DNA from: Anisakis pegreffii
Taxonomy: Eukaryota > Nematoda > Chromadorea > Rhabditida > Anisakidae
Length of the DNA stretch: 64,000 bases
Assembly: GCA_035041965.1 (NCBI GenBank)
Contig: JAPYMA010001609.1
Location: 1-64,000 of the forward strand
Direction of reading: 5' to 3'
Part shown: in pieces, positions 37,791-50,398 of the stretch
Numbering within the stretch: position 1 is the first letter of the stretch
Layout: every line of letters starts with the position of its first letter
Program-made: the position numbers and the translations under genes
Notes under the pieces: generated by a model
Told to the model about the DNA's origin: nothing
What the model saw: the letters and a program-made list of their open reading frames with translations, nothing else
Database searches by the model: none

Positions 37791-39944
37791 CTATTGCTTT
37801 TTCATGTAACTCGTATCAAAATACAACAATTGCTTCGAATGTCCTCCTTCAACTGCTTTGGCCATTGCTTTAGCGTAATCCTCCATAGCGCAAGGCTCCA
37901 GACTCGGTGTACTCAGTCCTCCTTTAGCATCCAAATCCTGCACATATTTTGGTTGTATCCAATCCGAATAGGTTATTAGATTCAACTTTATATGCGATTT
38001 TCACCACATCACCAATGATTTTTTTCTAGTCATCAAATGATTACCACTCCAAGCAAATTTCATCAGAACATTACACCAAAATCAACTGATAATTGATCAG
38101 CGAAACCCGAAATTGAAAATGGATCATTATCATGAGTTAGTATGTAAAATGGTTGGTGACAATAAAAGTATCCGATGGCATAAAACAGTGAAACAATATG
38201 TACTTGAAGCCATCTGTAGGTTTCATCAGCTTTCGCTTTATTCTCTGGTCTGGTGAGGAAATCGAATATGGCGAATCCATATGCTCTCAGATCATTGAAG
38301 ACGAACGCAGTGGTCGAGAATTCATGTCGCTTCAACGACATTCCACCTGAAGTTATTACCGCAATAAATCACTTGATATTGCAACTAGATTTTGATCTTC
38401 ATAATGTGTTAATTTGTAAATTCTCTTGCAGATTCACCAAAATGGCAACGCTGTGAATATCTGAATTCATATCAAATGTGATAATAGGGTGAGACTATGA
38501 TCACAGTTTCGTGTGAGCTAGTTTATTAACTAAAATCGTTGAATGAGATCTGGAATGAATTTCGATTGCACCATTACCATATGTGAGGACGGTAGCACTC
38601 CTAGCGAGAACCGACGAAATCTTTTGAATCGATGGACCTCCGGTACCATTGAGCGCCAATTTGATGGGAACTTTGAGACTCTTGATTTGTTTTTTGCCTT
38701 CTTTTGCGAATTCGTTATCAGTGAACACGTAGTCTGCACCCAATTCCTTCAACCTTTTCAACGATGCGGCTGCACGAGGACCGTCATATACTGTATTGAT
38801 CGTTTTATAACCCAATGCTGAAGTTTTAACGAGATTGTTTATTAATCATCTTATATGCAAACGCCCACTGAACACAAATAACTGTATGCACATTCCGAGA
38901 GCTTTCAGCTGAATTTCATAACCGAAAATGGATCATGAACGAAAACATAGCAGAAAGTTTCACAATCAGTGCAATTCGAAAGACCTTTGGCAATTTGAAT
39001 AACGTAATGTCCAACTGACGATCCAGCACAGTTTTGGATCACATAATCACCAGGTTTCAAATCCACATAGTATTTCATCATTATGTATGCTGTTGCTGGA
39101 TTGATCAGTAACGTTGCTGCTGATTCCTTAAAGGAGCTCAGTTTCATTCTATAAAAAGATGAAACAGTCGGTGGCAATGATGAACGGATGTGTAATTGAT
39201 CAAATCGTTAAACGGCTAACGATGCTCATGCGATCGTCAACTTTTCTGATATAATTGGCGTCCCATAGTGCGTAGTTTGCCCAAGTTGGCTTGTCGAGCA
39301 AGGTGGGTATCACCTTATCGCCCTTCGATAATCCTTTCACGCCCGAACCAACCTGTAATCACATGGATGAAGGTCGTGAATGTTTAAATTCAATAACGAA
39401 GTTCCAGTGGATTAAAAAATCAAAGTCAGCTTGAATATTCTGGTAACTTCAACTATTAAAAATGTCATAAGAATGCAACGTATACCGCTTCGATCACACC
39501 AACTCCTTCTGATCCGCCAATGCATGGAAATTTAGCCTTATGAGCTGGATACGTCCCACTGATCTTGTTCAGATCGAGAGGATTAATAGGTGCTGCGATC
39601 CATTTAACGATAACCTGACCCGCACCTGGAGCGTTTGGCATCGCATTCGCAGCCAGTTGAAGCACCTGGACATCGCGATTTTCTTATAACAGTGAAAGAG
39701 TTCAGACGAAATACTTTAATCATTTCAGTTTATTGGGCATTGAGTATTCTTGATTTGGCGGAGTTCATTAATGAAAGAAAGATAATATATTATTTTCGAC
39801 GTCAACGAACTCGAAACCACTGTCAGATCTCTCACAAGAATTAATTTCTGGAAGCAGGAAGAATGACAGGTAAAAACAGTGTGATCATGTCACCTTGGTT
39901 GGATCTCCGAATTTCAGATATTGTAGCACCTTGTTGACGGACAT
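37791..39944 (-). CDS. Trans-2-enoyl-CoA reductase (MECR-like), copy B
   Basis: This is the same enzyme family as copy A. The seven exons are 39944-39894, 39665-39486, 39352-39221, 39126-38985, 38817-38578, 38346-38204 and 37937-37791, giving 344 residues. Seen: [17 protein letters not shown] at the start, the tyrosine in ISGTYPA (Y56), [13 protein letters not shown], the glycine-containing cofactor stretch [22 protein letters not shown] and C-terminal FDTSYMKKQ. Every exon has exactly the length of its counterpart in copy C. Exon 4 encodes an identical peptide and exon 5 differs from copy C at only 3 of 80 residues, while the other large exons differ at about 20-27 per cent. No mitochondrial presequence is visible. 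The protein looks fully functional. Confidence 0.95.
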
Positions 39945-40740
39945 CTTTTTCAACGATACTCTCGCAATTCAGTCAACTGTAAAATTTTTCTCTTCAATCC
40001 GCACGTCACCTTGTAACAACTGGCTAGTTTGGATGAATTGACTATGTTTTATTTGAATGTTAATAAGCGAAAAGAGAGAACACAAATAACGTCCAGAAGT
40101 AGCGTAATCACATTCCATTATAACATCACTGCACATTGCAGTGAATGAACGATTCATTGCGTTAACATTTCAGAGAATTCACAAAACACTAGCTAAACAC
40201 GTTCAAAGTGACGTCTTTTTTTGTAGTATAAACCACAAATTTGAAGAAATTCGATTGCACTTTTAAACTTATCATTTCCCCAACGTCAAACTATCAAAAC
40301 GTGTAAAATTTGTTGAAAAACGACGGCACGGCAAGATAAGCTTATTTGGTAAAGCTAAATTTTGAAAGTGAAATTGAAATAATGGTTGGAAATGAATCTG
40401 ATCGAAAAGAGATGCTCTACTGGAGCGTACTTTGATCAATAAGTAGCTTAAGATGAACTGGATGTGAGAATGTCTGATAGAATGTGATAAGAGTATTTAA
40501 TGATAACGTTATAATGTTGTTGTTGTACTTTTGCACCGGTTCATTATCAATCAGCTCATTTTTTATCCCTCACATGTCACTGCTTTTTTTGTTATTTGCT
40601 ATTTTGCAAACATTGCAAACTCCATCGAAGGGTGTTGAAGAAATCTCTAACTTTTGGTTCCAACAATCAGTGAACATGCTACCAACCATGCATGTTAATA
40701 CGCACGAATGTTTTCGGAAAACTCATTTGCTGCCCGAAAA
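39945..40740. other. 5' flank of MECR copy B
   Basis: No coding exon is supported. This is the presumed promoter side of copy B, running up to the tandem repeat array. Confidence 0.4.
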
Positions 40741-42330
40741 AACTTCTGAATTTGAAGGTCCAGTGGAATCAAATAGTGTAATGAAAGGGCCATGTTACTG
40801 AGCAAACCTGAGAGTACCGTTAGCTTGAACATGGTAACCCTCATAATATTATAGCAATGTATGCATGTATACTTCGATCTATAGTGATACAATGTATATG
40901 AATTCATCGCCACTGCACTAGTTGAGATACCTTCAAGAAATTAGCTATATCTCCTCAAGTAAGTAAAATCGCTCGACAACATATATGTTTTTCTGAATCT
41001 AGAAGTTCAGTGGAATCAAATAGTGAAATGAAAGGGCCATGTTACTGAGCAAACCTGAGAGTACCGTTAGCTTGAACATGGTAACCCTTATAATATTGTA
41101 GCAATGTATGCATGTATACTTCGATCTATAGTGATACAATGTATATGAATTCATCACCACTGCACTAGTTGAAATACCTTCAAGAAATTAGCTATATCTC
41201 CTCAAGTAAGCAAAATCGCCCGACAACATATATGTATATATGAATCTAGAGGTTCATTGAAATCGAATGCTGTGGAGAAATACCCATGTTACTGGGCAAA
41301 CCTGAGAGTACCGTTAACTTGAAGATGTTAACCGTCATACGAGTATAGCAATGTACAGAACGATCCATAGTGATATAATGTATCTAAATGAGCGTCAGCG
41401 CTCTAGTTGAGATATCTTTAAGAAATTAGCTATATCTCCTCAAGTAAGCAAAATCGCCCAACAACACATATGTTTTTCTGAGTCTAGTAGTTCAGTGGAA
41501 TCGAATGGTGTGGAGAAATACCCATATTACTGGGCAAATCTGAGAGTACCGTTAGCTTGAAGATGGTAATCCGCATATCATTACAGCATTGTATAGATCG
41601 ATCTATAGTGATACAATGCATATCAACGAGCGTCACTACCCCAGCTGAGACACCTCTAAAAAATTAGCTATATCTCATCAGGTAAGCAAAATCGCCCAAC
41701 AACATATATGTTTTTCTGAATGTAGAGGATCATAGAAATCGAATACTGTGGAGAAATACCTATGTTACTGGGCAAACCTGAGAGTACCATTAGCTTGAAG
41801 ACGGTAACATTTATATTGCTATAGTAATGTATAGACTGATCTGTAGTGATACAATGTGTATGAATTTACCGCCACTGCGCTAGTTGTGATACCTTCAAGA
41901 AATTAGCTATATCTCCTCAAGTAAGCAAAATCGCTCGACAACATATATGTTTTTCTGAATCTAGAGGTTCAGTGGAATCAAATAGTGTAATCAAAGGACC
42001 ATGTTACTGAGCAAACCTGAGAGTACCGTTAGCTTGAACATGGTAACCCTTATAATATTGTAGCAATGTATGCATGTATACTTCGATCTATAGTGATACA
42101 ATGTATATGAATTTATCGCCACTGCGCTAGTTGTGATACCTTCAAGAAATTAGCTATATCTCCTCAACTAAGCAAAATCGCCCAACAACATATATGTTTT
42201 TCTGAATCTAGAGGAGCACAGGAATCGAATGGTGTAGAGAATTGCCTATGATACTGGGCAAACTTGAGAGTGTCGTTAGCTTGAACATGGTTATCCTCAT
42301 AGTAATCTGTTATTCCATCTGTCCATTGCT
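40741..42330 (+). repeat. Tandem array of about seven ~240-bp units
   Basis: The block 'cctgagagtaccgttagctt' or a close variant recurs near 40808, 41054, 41301, 41539, 41778, 42017 and 42263, so the period is about 237-248 bases. Other landmarks repeat with it: 'tctagaggttcagtgga', 'gatctatagtgatacaatgt', 'ttagctatatctcctcaagt' and 'aaaatcgcccgacaacatat'. The units are diverged from one another by point changes and small gaps. Units at 40.8, 41.05 and 42.0 kb are the most alike. No long open frame runs through the array. The family also occurs, in both orientations, at 2660-3790. The array sits exactly between MECR copies B and C. Confidence 0.93.
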
Positions 42331-43054
42331 CTAACGGTATCAGGTTTACCATCATCAAACTAAAACTATCCTCAGGTTTGCGCCAAAGAAATTAGCCAAT
42401 TTTCTGTGTTTATCTGATATACGTGAGGTGCAGGTTATTTCAGATTCAACTAATTTGTGTTTGCATAGACCTTTGGCAGAAACGGACAATGGCAGTGCGA
42501 TGGTATTGATCAAGGTTTCACTCGTTGAAAGTAGTATCTCAAGGAGTTGAATTTCACAGCTGGCAGCATGCATAGTTTTATGGATCATGGCATTACTTTC
42601 AATAGGCTCGAATGGACGACTGCCACGATGCTGACATGGTCTGGGCATATCCGTTCCCTAACTACCTGCATATCTTTGGTTGTTGCGGCTAGTGACGTTT
42701 TAGTTCTCCAAAATCTACAGTTTCAGAGAAGTACACATGTTGTCAGGCGATTTCGTTGAATGCAACTGATCATTAAGCATATGTTCTGAGTGAATTTTTT
42801 TGTTCAATCCTAACTGGTCTAAAATCTAATTTCAGATCCGTTTCTTATTCGAAGAGCACGATTTTCAGCATCACTTCTCCATGTTCAGTTTTTCCACAAC
42901 CACTCTATTCTGTTGTTTTTGCTACTGGCGCATTCGATTCATTTGATCACGTCATAGATTTATTCGTTTATTATAGAGATTTTTCAGTGAGAACCTAAAA
43001 AATTAAGCGAATGAATTTCATAACAATCACATATAGTACATTCTTCGAATAAAA
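42331..43054. other. Spacer between repeat array and MECR copy C
   Basis: About 0.7 kb without a supported exon. The sequence directly downstream of the copy C stop is AT-rich. Confidence 0.4.
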
Positions 43055-45301
43055 CTATTGTTCTTTCATGTAACTCGTATCAAAATACAGCAACTGTTTC
43101 AAATGCCCTCCTTCAACTGCTCTTGCAATCGCTCTCGCGTAATCGTCCATTGTACACCGCTCCATCATCGGTGTAGATATCTCTCCTTTAGCGTACAAAT
43201 CCTGTACAAATTCATGTAGTGTTGAGAATTTTTCACATGCAACAAATTTACCGTACACAATCCATTGCAAACGCTTATGCCGAAATTTTTTCTGCAGTTT
43301 TTTCTCATCAACAGTTTTACAGAATCAGCTTTTTTGCTGAATATCAGTTTGAGAGAAAAGTCTGCTCTAAATGCACTTGGTAAACGATTGATGAAATGAT
43401 AGATTGAAGTGTGGGTTTGAGGATGATTGATGGGAAGGAATTAATTGAAGTGTGAGAGAGATAGTAATCCCAGATGGAAAAAAAATTCATACTTGAAGAT
43501 GTCTGTAGGTTTCATCAACTTTCTGTTTATTCTGTGGTATCTCGAGATAGTCGAAGAGAGCAAATCCGAACGCTCGCAAATCATTGAACACAAATGATGT
43601 GGTTGAGAATTCATGTCGCTTCAGTGACATTCCACCTGAGATTATTACAGCGAATGAGTTTGGATCAGCTGTTTTTCAATCTAGATCAGTGAGTTGCTGC
43701 ACTTTCATTATCTTGAAACGATTGAAAACAGTTGGGTAGATGTAATGGTAAATTTCGATAACTTAACGATCGCTTATGACACTGAGGAAAATGCTAGATT
43801 GCAAGATTGCAAGGCAATGAAATGTTTTGTTCCACTAGAATATGACAGCGATTTCTTCCATGGAAAAAATATTCATACTTAGAAATCCATTCTGAATAAA
43901 CGAAATACTGTGCGACTGGAATGTACCATATGTAAGAACCGTAGCACTCCTAGCGAGAACCGACGAGATCTTTTGAATCGATGGACCTCCGGTACCATTG
44001 AGCGCCAACTTGATGGGAACCTTGAGACTTTTGATTTGTTTTTTGCCTTCTTTTGCGAATTCGTTATCAGTGAACACGTAGTCTGCACCCAATTCCTTTA
44101 ACCTTTTCAGCGATGTGGCTGAACGAGGACCGTCCCATACTGTGTTGATCGTTTTATAACCCAATGCTGAAGTTTTAACGAGATTGTTCATGAGAGTTGA
44201 TCATTTTTCATTGATCATTTCTTATGCAAACGCCCACTGAGCAGTAATAATTGTGTGCACATTCCGAGAGCTTTCAGCTGAATTTCATAACCGAAAATGG
44301 ATCATAAACGAAAACATAGCAGAAAGTTTCACAATCAGTGCAATTCGAATAGACCTTTAGCGATTTGAATAACGTAATGTCCAACTGACGATCCAGCACA
44401 GTTTTGGATTACATAATCACCAGGTTTCAAATCCACATAGTATTTCATCATTATGTATGCTGTTGCTGGATTGATCAACAACGTTGCTGCTGATTCCTAA
44501 AAAATTTTCAAATTTATCAAATTTATTCTTAAAAATTCAACATTTTTTGACGTTTATGAGAGCGTGACAAATTCAAAGCATTAAACTACCTACAATACTC
44601 ATACGGTTATCGACTTTCCGAACGTCCTCAGCTTTCCAGAGTCCATAATTTGCCCACACTGGATCTCTGAGATACATGGGTATGACTTTGTCGCCGACCG
44701 ATAGCCCTTTTACGCCTGATCCAACCTGAAATACCAAAAACACGAGTCTAAAACATTAAGGATATCATGACGGATGTCGTCATTTTTTCAGGTCATCGTT
44801 ATGACCTGGAGGAGTTGAGAGGAAAATGTGGTTTGAGTGAGCTGATTCAATGAAGCTGCTCAGATATTCCATTAACTCCAGCATCAGCCCTTGGTGAAGT
44901 CTGCAAAAGTGGAATACCTTATCGATTATGCCAACTGCCTCCGATCCGCCAATGCATGGAAACTGCGCTTTATGAGCTGGATACGAACCACTGATCTTGT
45001 TCAAATCAAGCGGATCCACTGGCGAAGCGATCCACTTGACAATGACCTGTCCCACTCCTGGAGCACTCGGCATCGCATTTTCTGCTAATTTTAGCACCTG
45101 AATGTCACAACTTTGTTTTATGAACAGTGAATTTGAGGTGTTCACTCATTTCAGATTGCAAACCACAATAGTCGTTCCTAGCAAGAAATGGTCAACGGGG
45201 TGAATGGTGATACTTCATAAGAAAACGACGCAAATTGAGAAAAAGTTCACCTTGGTTGGGTCACCAAATTTCAAGTATTGTAGCACCCTGTTGACGGACA
45301 T
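43055..45301 (-). CDS. Trans-2-enoyl-CoA reductase (MECR-like), copy C
   Basis: This is the third tandem member. The seven exons are 45301-45251, 45097-44918, 44725-44594, 44496-44355, 44166-43927, 43635-43493 and 43201-43055, giving 344 residues. Seen: [17 protein letters not shown], the tyrosine in ISGSYPA (Y56), [48 protein letters not shown] and C-terminal FDTSYMKEQ. It is closest to copy B. Exons 4 and 5 and the intron between them are almost the same as in copy B, although the rest of the two proteins differs at about one residue in four or five. The exon 3 donor was placed at GTAGGT so that phase 0 is kept. As in A and B, the ATG falls at the same point of the family alignment and no presequence is evident. 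Confidence 0.95.
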
Positions 45302-48300
45302 CTTTTCCAGCAATACCTTCGACGCTCGATCTTACCCTAAATAAGAGTCAAACCCGAATCCGTGCTCTTCAGAAGAATGTCCGCGAGAATACAATCAATC
45401 CATTAGTATCCACTAGATACCTCTTGTCTCATCAAGGGAAGCACAATGTATGTGCTGTATCCTAATGCTTATTTCATACCGATTTCACATCGCACTTGTG
45501 ACAATAGTTCATCACTGGAACTGGCATTGTGCATGCTCGCGTTCCAGTTCAAGAGCACTCTGAAGGGACACAATTCAGGCCAACGTTATCACGATGTTGT
45601 CCACGATGGAAATAGTTATGTGCCTTTGTTTTGGTAAAATTTCGATTTCAAAAATGAAAATTTCAGCTTCAAAAATGAAATAACTGGAAATATTGAAAAC
45701 TGAACAAAAAATTTTCCTCCCGATTCTTATGGTCGAATGTCTAAGAAATTCGAAATTTTTCGAAGTCCCGACGAAGTTTGATCATGATCTTCCGCACTAT
45801 CAAATGAATTCGATTCAACTGCCACAAATCTTGTTTTGTTAAGATCTGTCTAAATTCAGTTTGTTATTGATGAAGTACAGTTCACATTATGGAATTTTTT
45901 CTTGAGAAAGATTATGTTGTTGACCAGCGGGCACTAAGCTGCCAAATTATGCTATTCATGTTCCGGTATGAAGTATGTACTGACTTCATTCACGTTACTA
46001 TTCCAAAACAAAATCATTCTTTTAATATAAGTGATTCCTCCCCAAATACCCGGGTAGACTTTCGAACACTATTGATTCCAACTGAATAGCAGCAAAGCAA
46101 ATAGGTTCAGTTGAAACACATCCTATTGCTAGCACCATAGTAATCCGCCGTTTCATCATCATATCGTCATTGCGTTTTGAAAAAAACCAGATATTACATA
46201 TATTATCTAAGCGAACACTACAACATTGACTAATCCTATCGATTTTTCTTGCTAGCTACATAGGATAAGTGCGCTTTCACAAACGAACGTTCATCTGTTA
46301 TGATTTGTGAGAGCGAAAATTCGATTCATGATATAAAAATTTTATTCGAATTGAAATGAAGTCTTAGAATGAACAAGAATCAAACAAAACGAAACTTTCT
46401 TCAAGGCGTTACATTGATCAATAGGAGGAAGGAAGGAAGTATAGATTATAAATGAATGATGAGAAATGTTTGCTGAAAGCGTTCGTTATTTATGTAGGAA
46501 CGAAGCAGCAATGGAACACCGGCAGCAGCAACGAAGAAAAACTTCCTTTATATACGAACAAGTCTGATGCTAGACAGCAACACTCACTCCAATTTCAAAA
46601 CTCAATTCATTCATTTCAAAACGAACTCATTTGCTAAAGGATAACGCTGAAACAAGACCAGTAGTTGTTTTTGTCTAGCGACTGAGACAGACAACTGCGA
46701 AAAGTGCTAAACCAAATTATGTTATAGCCTAAAACAGTTGAAATTCATAGATCAGCGGATTTCTAACTATGATCAGACAAAAATGAAAGTGGAGTTCATT
46801 TCGGGAACATTCTCGGATAAATTGAAGCAGATTATGTTTCAAACAAACAACTGGTATTATAAAGAGCGACCAGCAAACTTATCAAGTGCTATGGAAAAGT
46901 TAACGTTGAGTACTTTGTTGTCTTTTTTACATTTTTTTGGAAGGATGTGTTCTTGTGAAGCTGGAAAGACCCGAACTCAACATGCAGAAATGTTTGCAGA
47001 GATTAATGATGATAATCTTACGTAGTTATTCTAATCAAAAAACGATGGGCATGCACAATGACTTTCACGTTGATCTCATCAGATATTCTAAAGATTCTAA
47101 AAAAATCAACTAACTCAACGAATTTGTTTTCATTCATTAGGTGTTTAATTCTGCAACTTGCTCACCCAATACATATTGATTCCAGCTTCAAGGAGTTTCA
47201 CTAGTTTTCAAATTTCATCCTAACATTTGTAACGGCAACAGTCACCGTTATTTGCTGTGGTAATCATGATGATATTCGTTCAACTGACTGCGTTTGATAC
47301 CTTCACATCTAAATCCATGTTAATTGTTTTTGTTAAACACCATGAATATTCATGATTATAATCTTGTGAGAATAAATATATTCAGTAGGCGTTTACGAGA
47401 AAACCAACTGCTTCGGATTCTATCGAAAAGCGCACAGAAGATTATGTTTAATTGACAATTGACTGCCGTCACAACAATTATAGTATAATTCTGTCACGAA
47501 AGTGCCCGTTTACTGAATTTAGTAAATCTTCTTTTAGAATTCTGACTTAAAGATGATGTGAAATTCACCGAATGGGATAACAAGAAATATTCACGTTGCA
47601 ATGACTTTCGAGAGGCAATTATTGCGAAGAATAATCCACGTGGATGAATGTAATCATTATCGGACACCATACGCAAGCTGATCAAGCTAGCAATTTTTTA
47701 AGTGTTCTAGTTTTCGACGGTCTTTCCTTCGAATTTCAAAATATTTTAACAGTTGTCTTGTCGCTCTCTTAGAATGCGATCGGCTGACTCGTATCGGTCA
47801 TGACTGGTGCCCGTTAATTATATGTTCTTGAATCACCTCATCATTTGGCAACACCAATAACTGCGTCGCAATTTGTCCAACATTCCGTTTCTATGTAAAA
47901 AGCGACTGATTTTGCGATGTCTGGTGCTGGCGAAGTTGAAGATTGTTTCACTAGAGACAACGGTGAACGTTGCATTAGAGGTGAACGATTTCGTTATGCT
48001 CAATCTAGCGTACGCAGCATCATTCCATGCTAAATTCATCTTCTTTCTCCAGGGATTGTTTCATTTTCTTGATCCTCGAGTATCTTTATCAATATCTTAT
48101 CGGGTTCGGGTATCTTATCTCGAGTATTTTATCTGGTTCAAGCATCGGCAATTCTGCACAGTCCTCTCAATATGCAATCAACCTGTTTCCAGTTCCATTT
48201 GAGGTTATGAAGAATTTTACATTGTTATGAGTGCGTATGAAAAAGAATATGAAGTTTTCAAGCTCATGCTTCAAGCCCATAGGCTAAATTGTCATTTATT

Positions 48301-50398
48301 GAAATTGGCACAAAAAAAAATCAGAAATCCATGTATGCTTGAAGGAATATGAAATCAGAGAAGCGTATTCATTTTACAAAAATCAATGACGTTGGTTGCT
48401 CAAAAATTCAGACTCTGATAAAAATTGAAGAAATTCTCGCTAAATTCAATGAATAAATGAACTCACTATTCGATTTTAGCTCTAAGAATATGATTTTGAA
48501 AGAGTACGATGGATATGAATACGACACGAATATGATACGTCGGTTTACGATGTGAATATCGAAAGGAATATGGAGCGAAGAAGACATAGTAACTCATTTT
48601 ACGAAGCAGTTTACTCGCGAAAGTCGATTAAGACTTAACTCCTCTGTTGGCAAATCACGCGAATTAGTAGGTAAAAAACCTTAGATCAAAAATGGCAATG
48701 TTCAATGGTGATTAATTTAAGGTAGGTGAGCAGTTTAAGGTTTAGGTATGAACACCAGTTGATCGACGATATGACCATACCAATGATGAAAAGCACCAGC
48801 GGCTTCGTATAGGCTTGTAAAAATTACATTGGTGATGTGCAATCTGATTCGATCGTTGAAAGCCGCTTGATTTACAAAGTTGACTTCGTTCATTACATAA
48901 TTTTTTATAGTTATGTAATTCACCTTGTAATTATGGTAATAATAATCCTTTTACGAATATCTCCGGGCTGTGGATCACTTCCTGTAACGCCATTCGTAAG
49001 ACATTGCATCAAGGTAATCCGGATGTCGTCAGAGTGGAGAAGAGACTTCTACAAATCCAGTCGGTTTGTTGCTTGCATTGTTTGGCTTCATCTGCATGTG
49101 TGTGTGCTTCGTTTGTCCACATTTGGCAACAATCAGATATTCTGAGGCCACCATCATAGCATTCTGCCACTTACATTTAAACATTCAAAGAACTTAATCT
49201 TGTCGTACATAATTGACCTTCAGCATGGATTTTCGCATGGACTCAAGATTCAACACACACAGCAAAACTTGATAACAACCAAAAATTGGATTCAACATAC
49301 ACCCAACTGCAAGGTATCGCGGGGCGGCATGCATTGAAACTGTAAAAGCTGCTTTCATGGCGAAGGACCTCGCCGTATGCATGTAAGTAACGACGAAATA
49401 GGTTCTTGAGATTCTCATCGAAAACCATTTGGGAAGTAATTCTGGGCTGACGGTAGTTTTAAACATAACTGGGCAATTGATTGCTTCAGCAGTGACTATG
49501 GCAACTAACTAAGATTAAGTGTTCGCCTGAGGGTTCTGTTCAGTTATGAAATCCCGCGTGTATCAAAATCGCGAGTGTGCTCAGCTGCTCAATAACAGAA
49601 TTAACTGCGAGCATATCAAAAGAATGCAACAAGCACATGGTTTCTTCGGATTGATCGGGCAATTTCAATAATTCTCATTTTTAGAGTGAGTCGCCGACTG
49701 TTTGAATACATTTGAATTTATGGATAAACCGACCGCGAACATAACGATAAAACCGCCGATTGTTTACAATCCGAAACCCTCATCATTTACTTTGTCTCAT
49801 GAGGCGCCACAAGAAGTAGTTTTATTACAAAATGTAACCACTCTGGAATAAAAATTCTCCATATTTTTTCCTAAACTCAAATAATTCTTCAACAATTTCA
49901 ACAAATTGCTTTCGCATTCTTCGCATTGCAGTGTCCCTCTTCGCTCTTCACTCTGCGTATTTCTTCATTTATGTTGCTGAAGATCTTGCATGTGATTCAA
50001 TAATTTTTTTAAAACAAGCGACGACTATCGTTTGAATAATCCATTTATATTGTGCTGATGACTTTGAGTACGGCTATAACCCTGTCTTAAACTGCTCCAA
50101 GTTCATAGGAATTATTATAATTCATCTAGTGATGATTTTCGTACATTTATCAGACGAAGCATTTCAGTAGAACAGTTTCGTCACTCCCATATAATTGAAT
50201 GTCATTCAGCACGAGAGAATTTCCATTTTTGTTGATCAGCGATCAAAAAAGTGCCCTCTAATGATGTGCTGCTTTCACTGCGAATCCTTTTTTGTGATGC
50301 AATTAACACATGTATGTGTGCAATGATAAAACCTGAGTGTGCAGTTCTGATGCTATTCGATAATAACATCACGATGCAAGCTTGAGACATCAAAGATT
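45302..50398. other. Unassigned intergenic region
   Basis: I found no gene that I can support across these 5 kb. A minus-strand open segment at 49204-49466 has a hydrophobic, membrane-protein-like composition (ending MLNPIFGCYQVLLCVLNLES) and is followed by a GT. It has no family match that I can defend and no partner exons. Confidence 0.35.

Noticed and set aside
49204..49466. Minus-strand hydrophobic frame that could be a chemoreceptor exon
   Set aside because: A single exon without partner exons or diagnostic residues. Hydrophobic translations are common by chance in AT-rich DNA.
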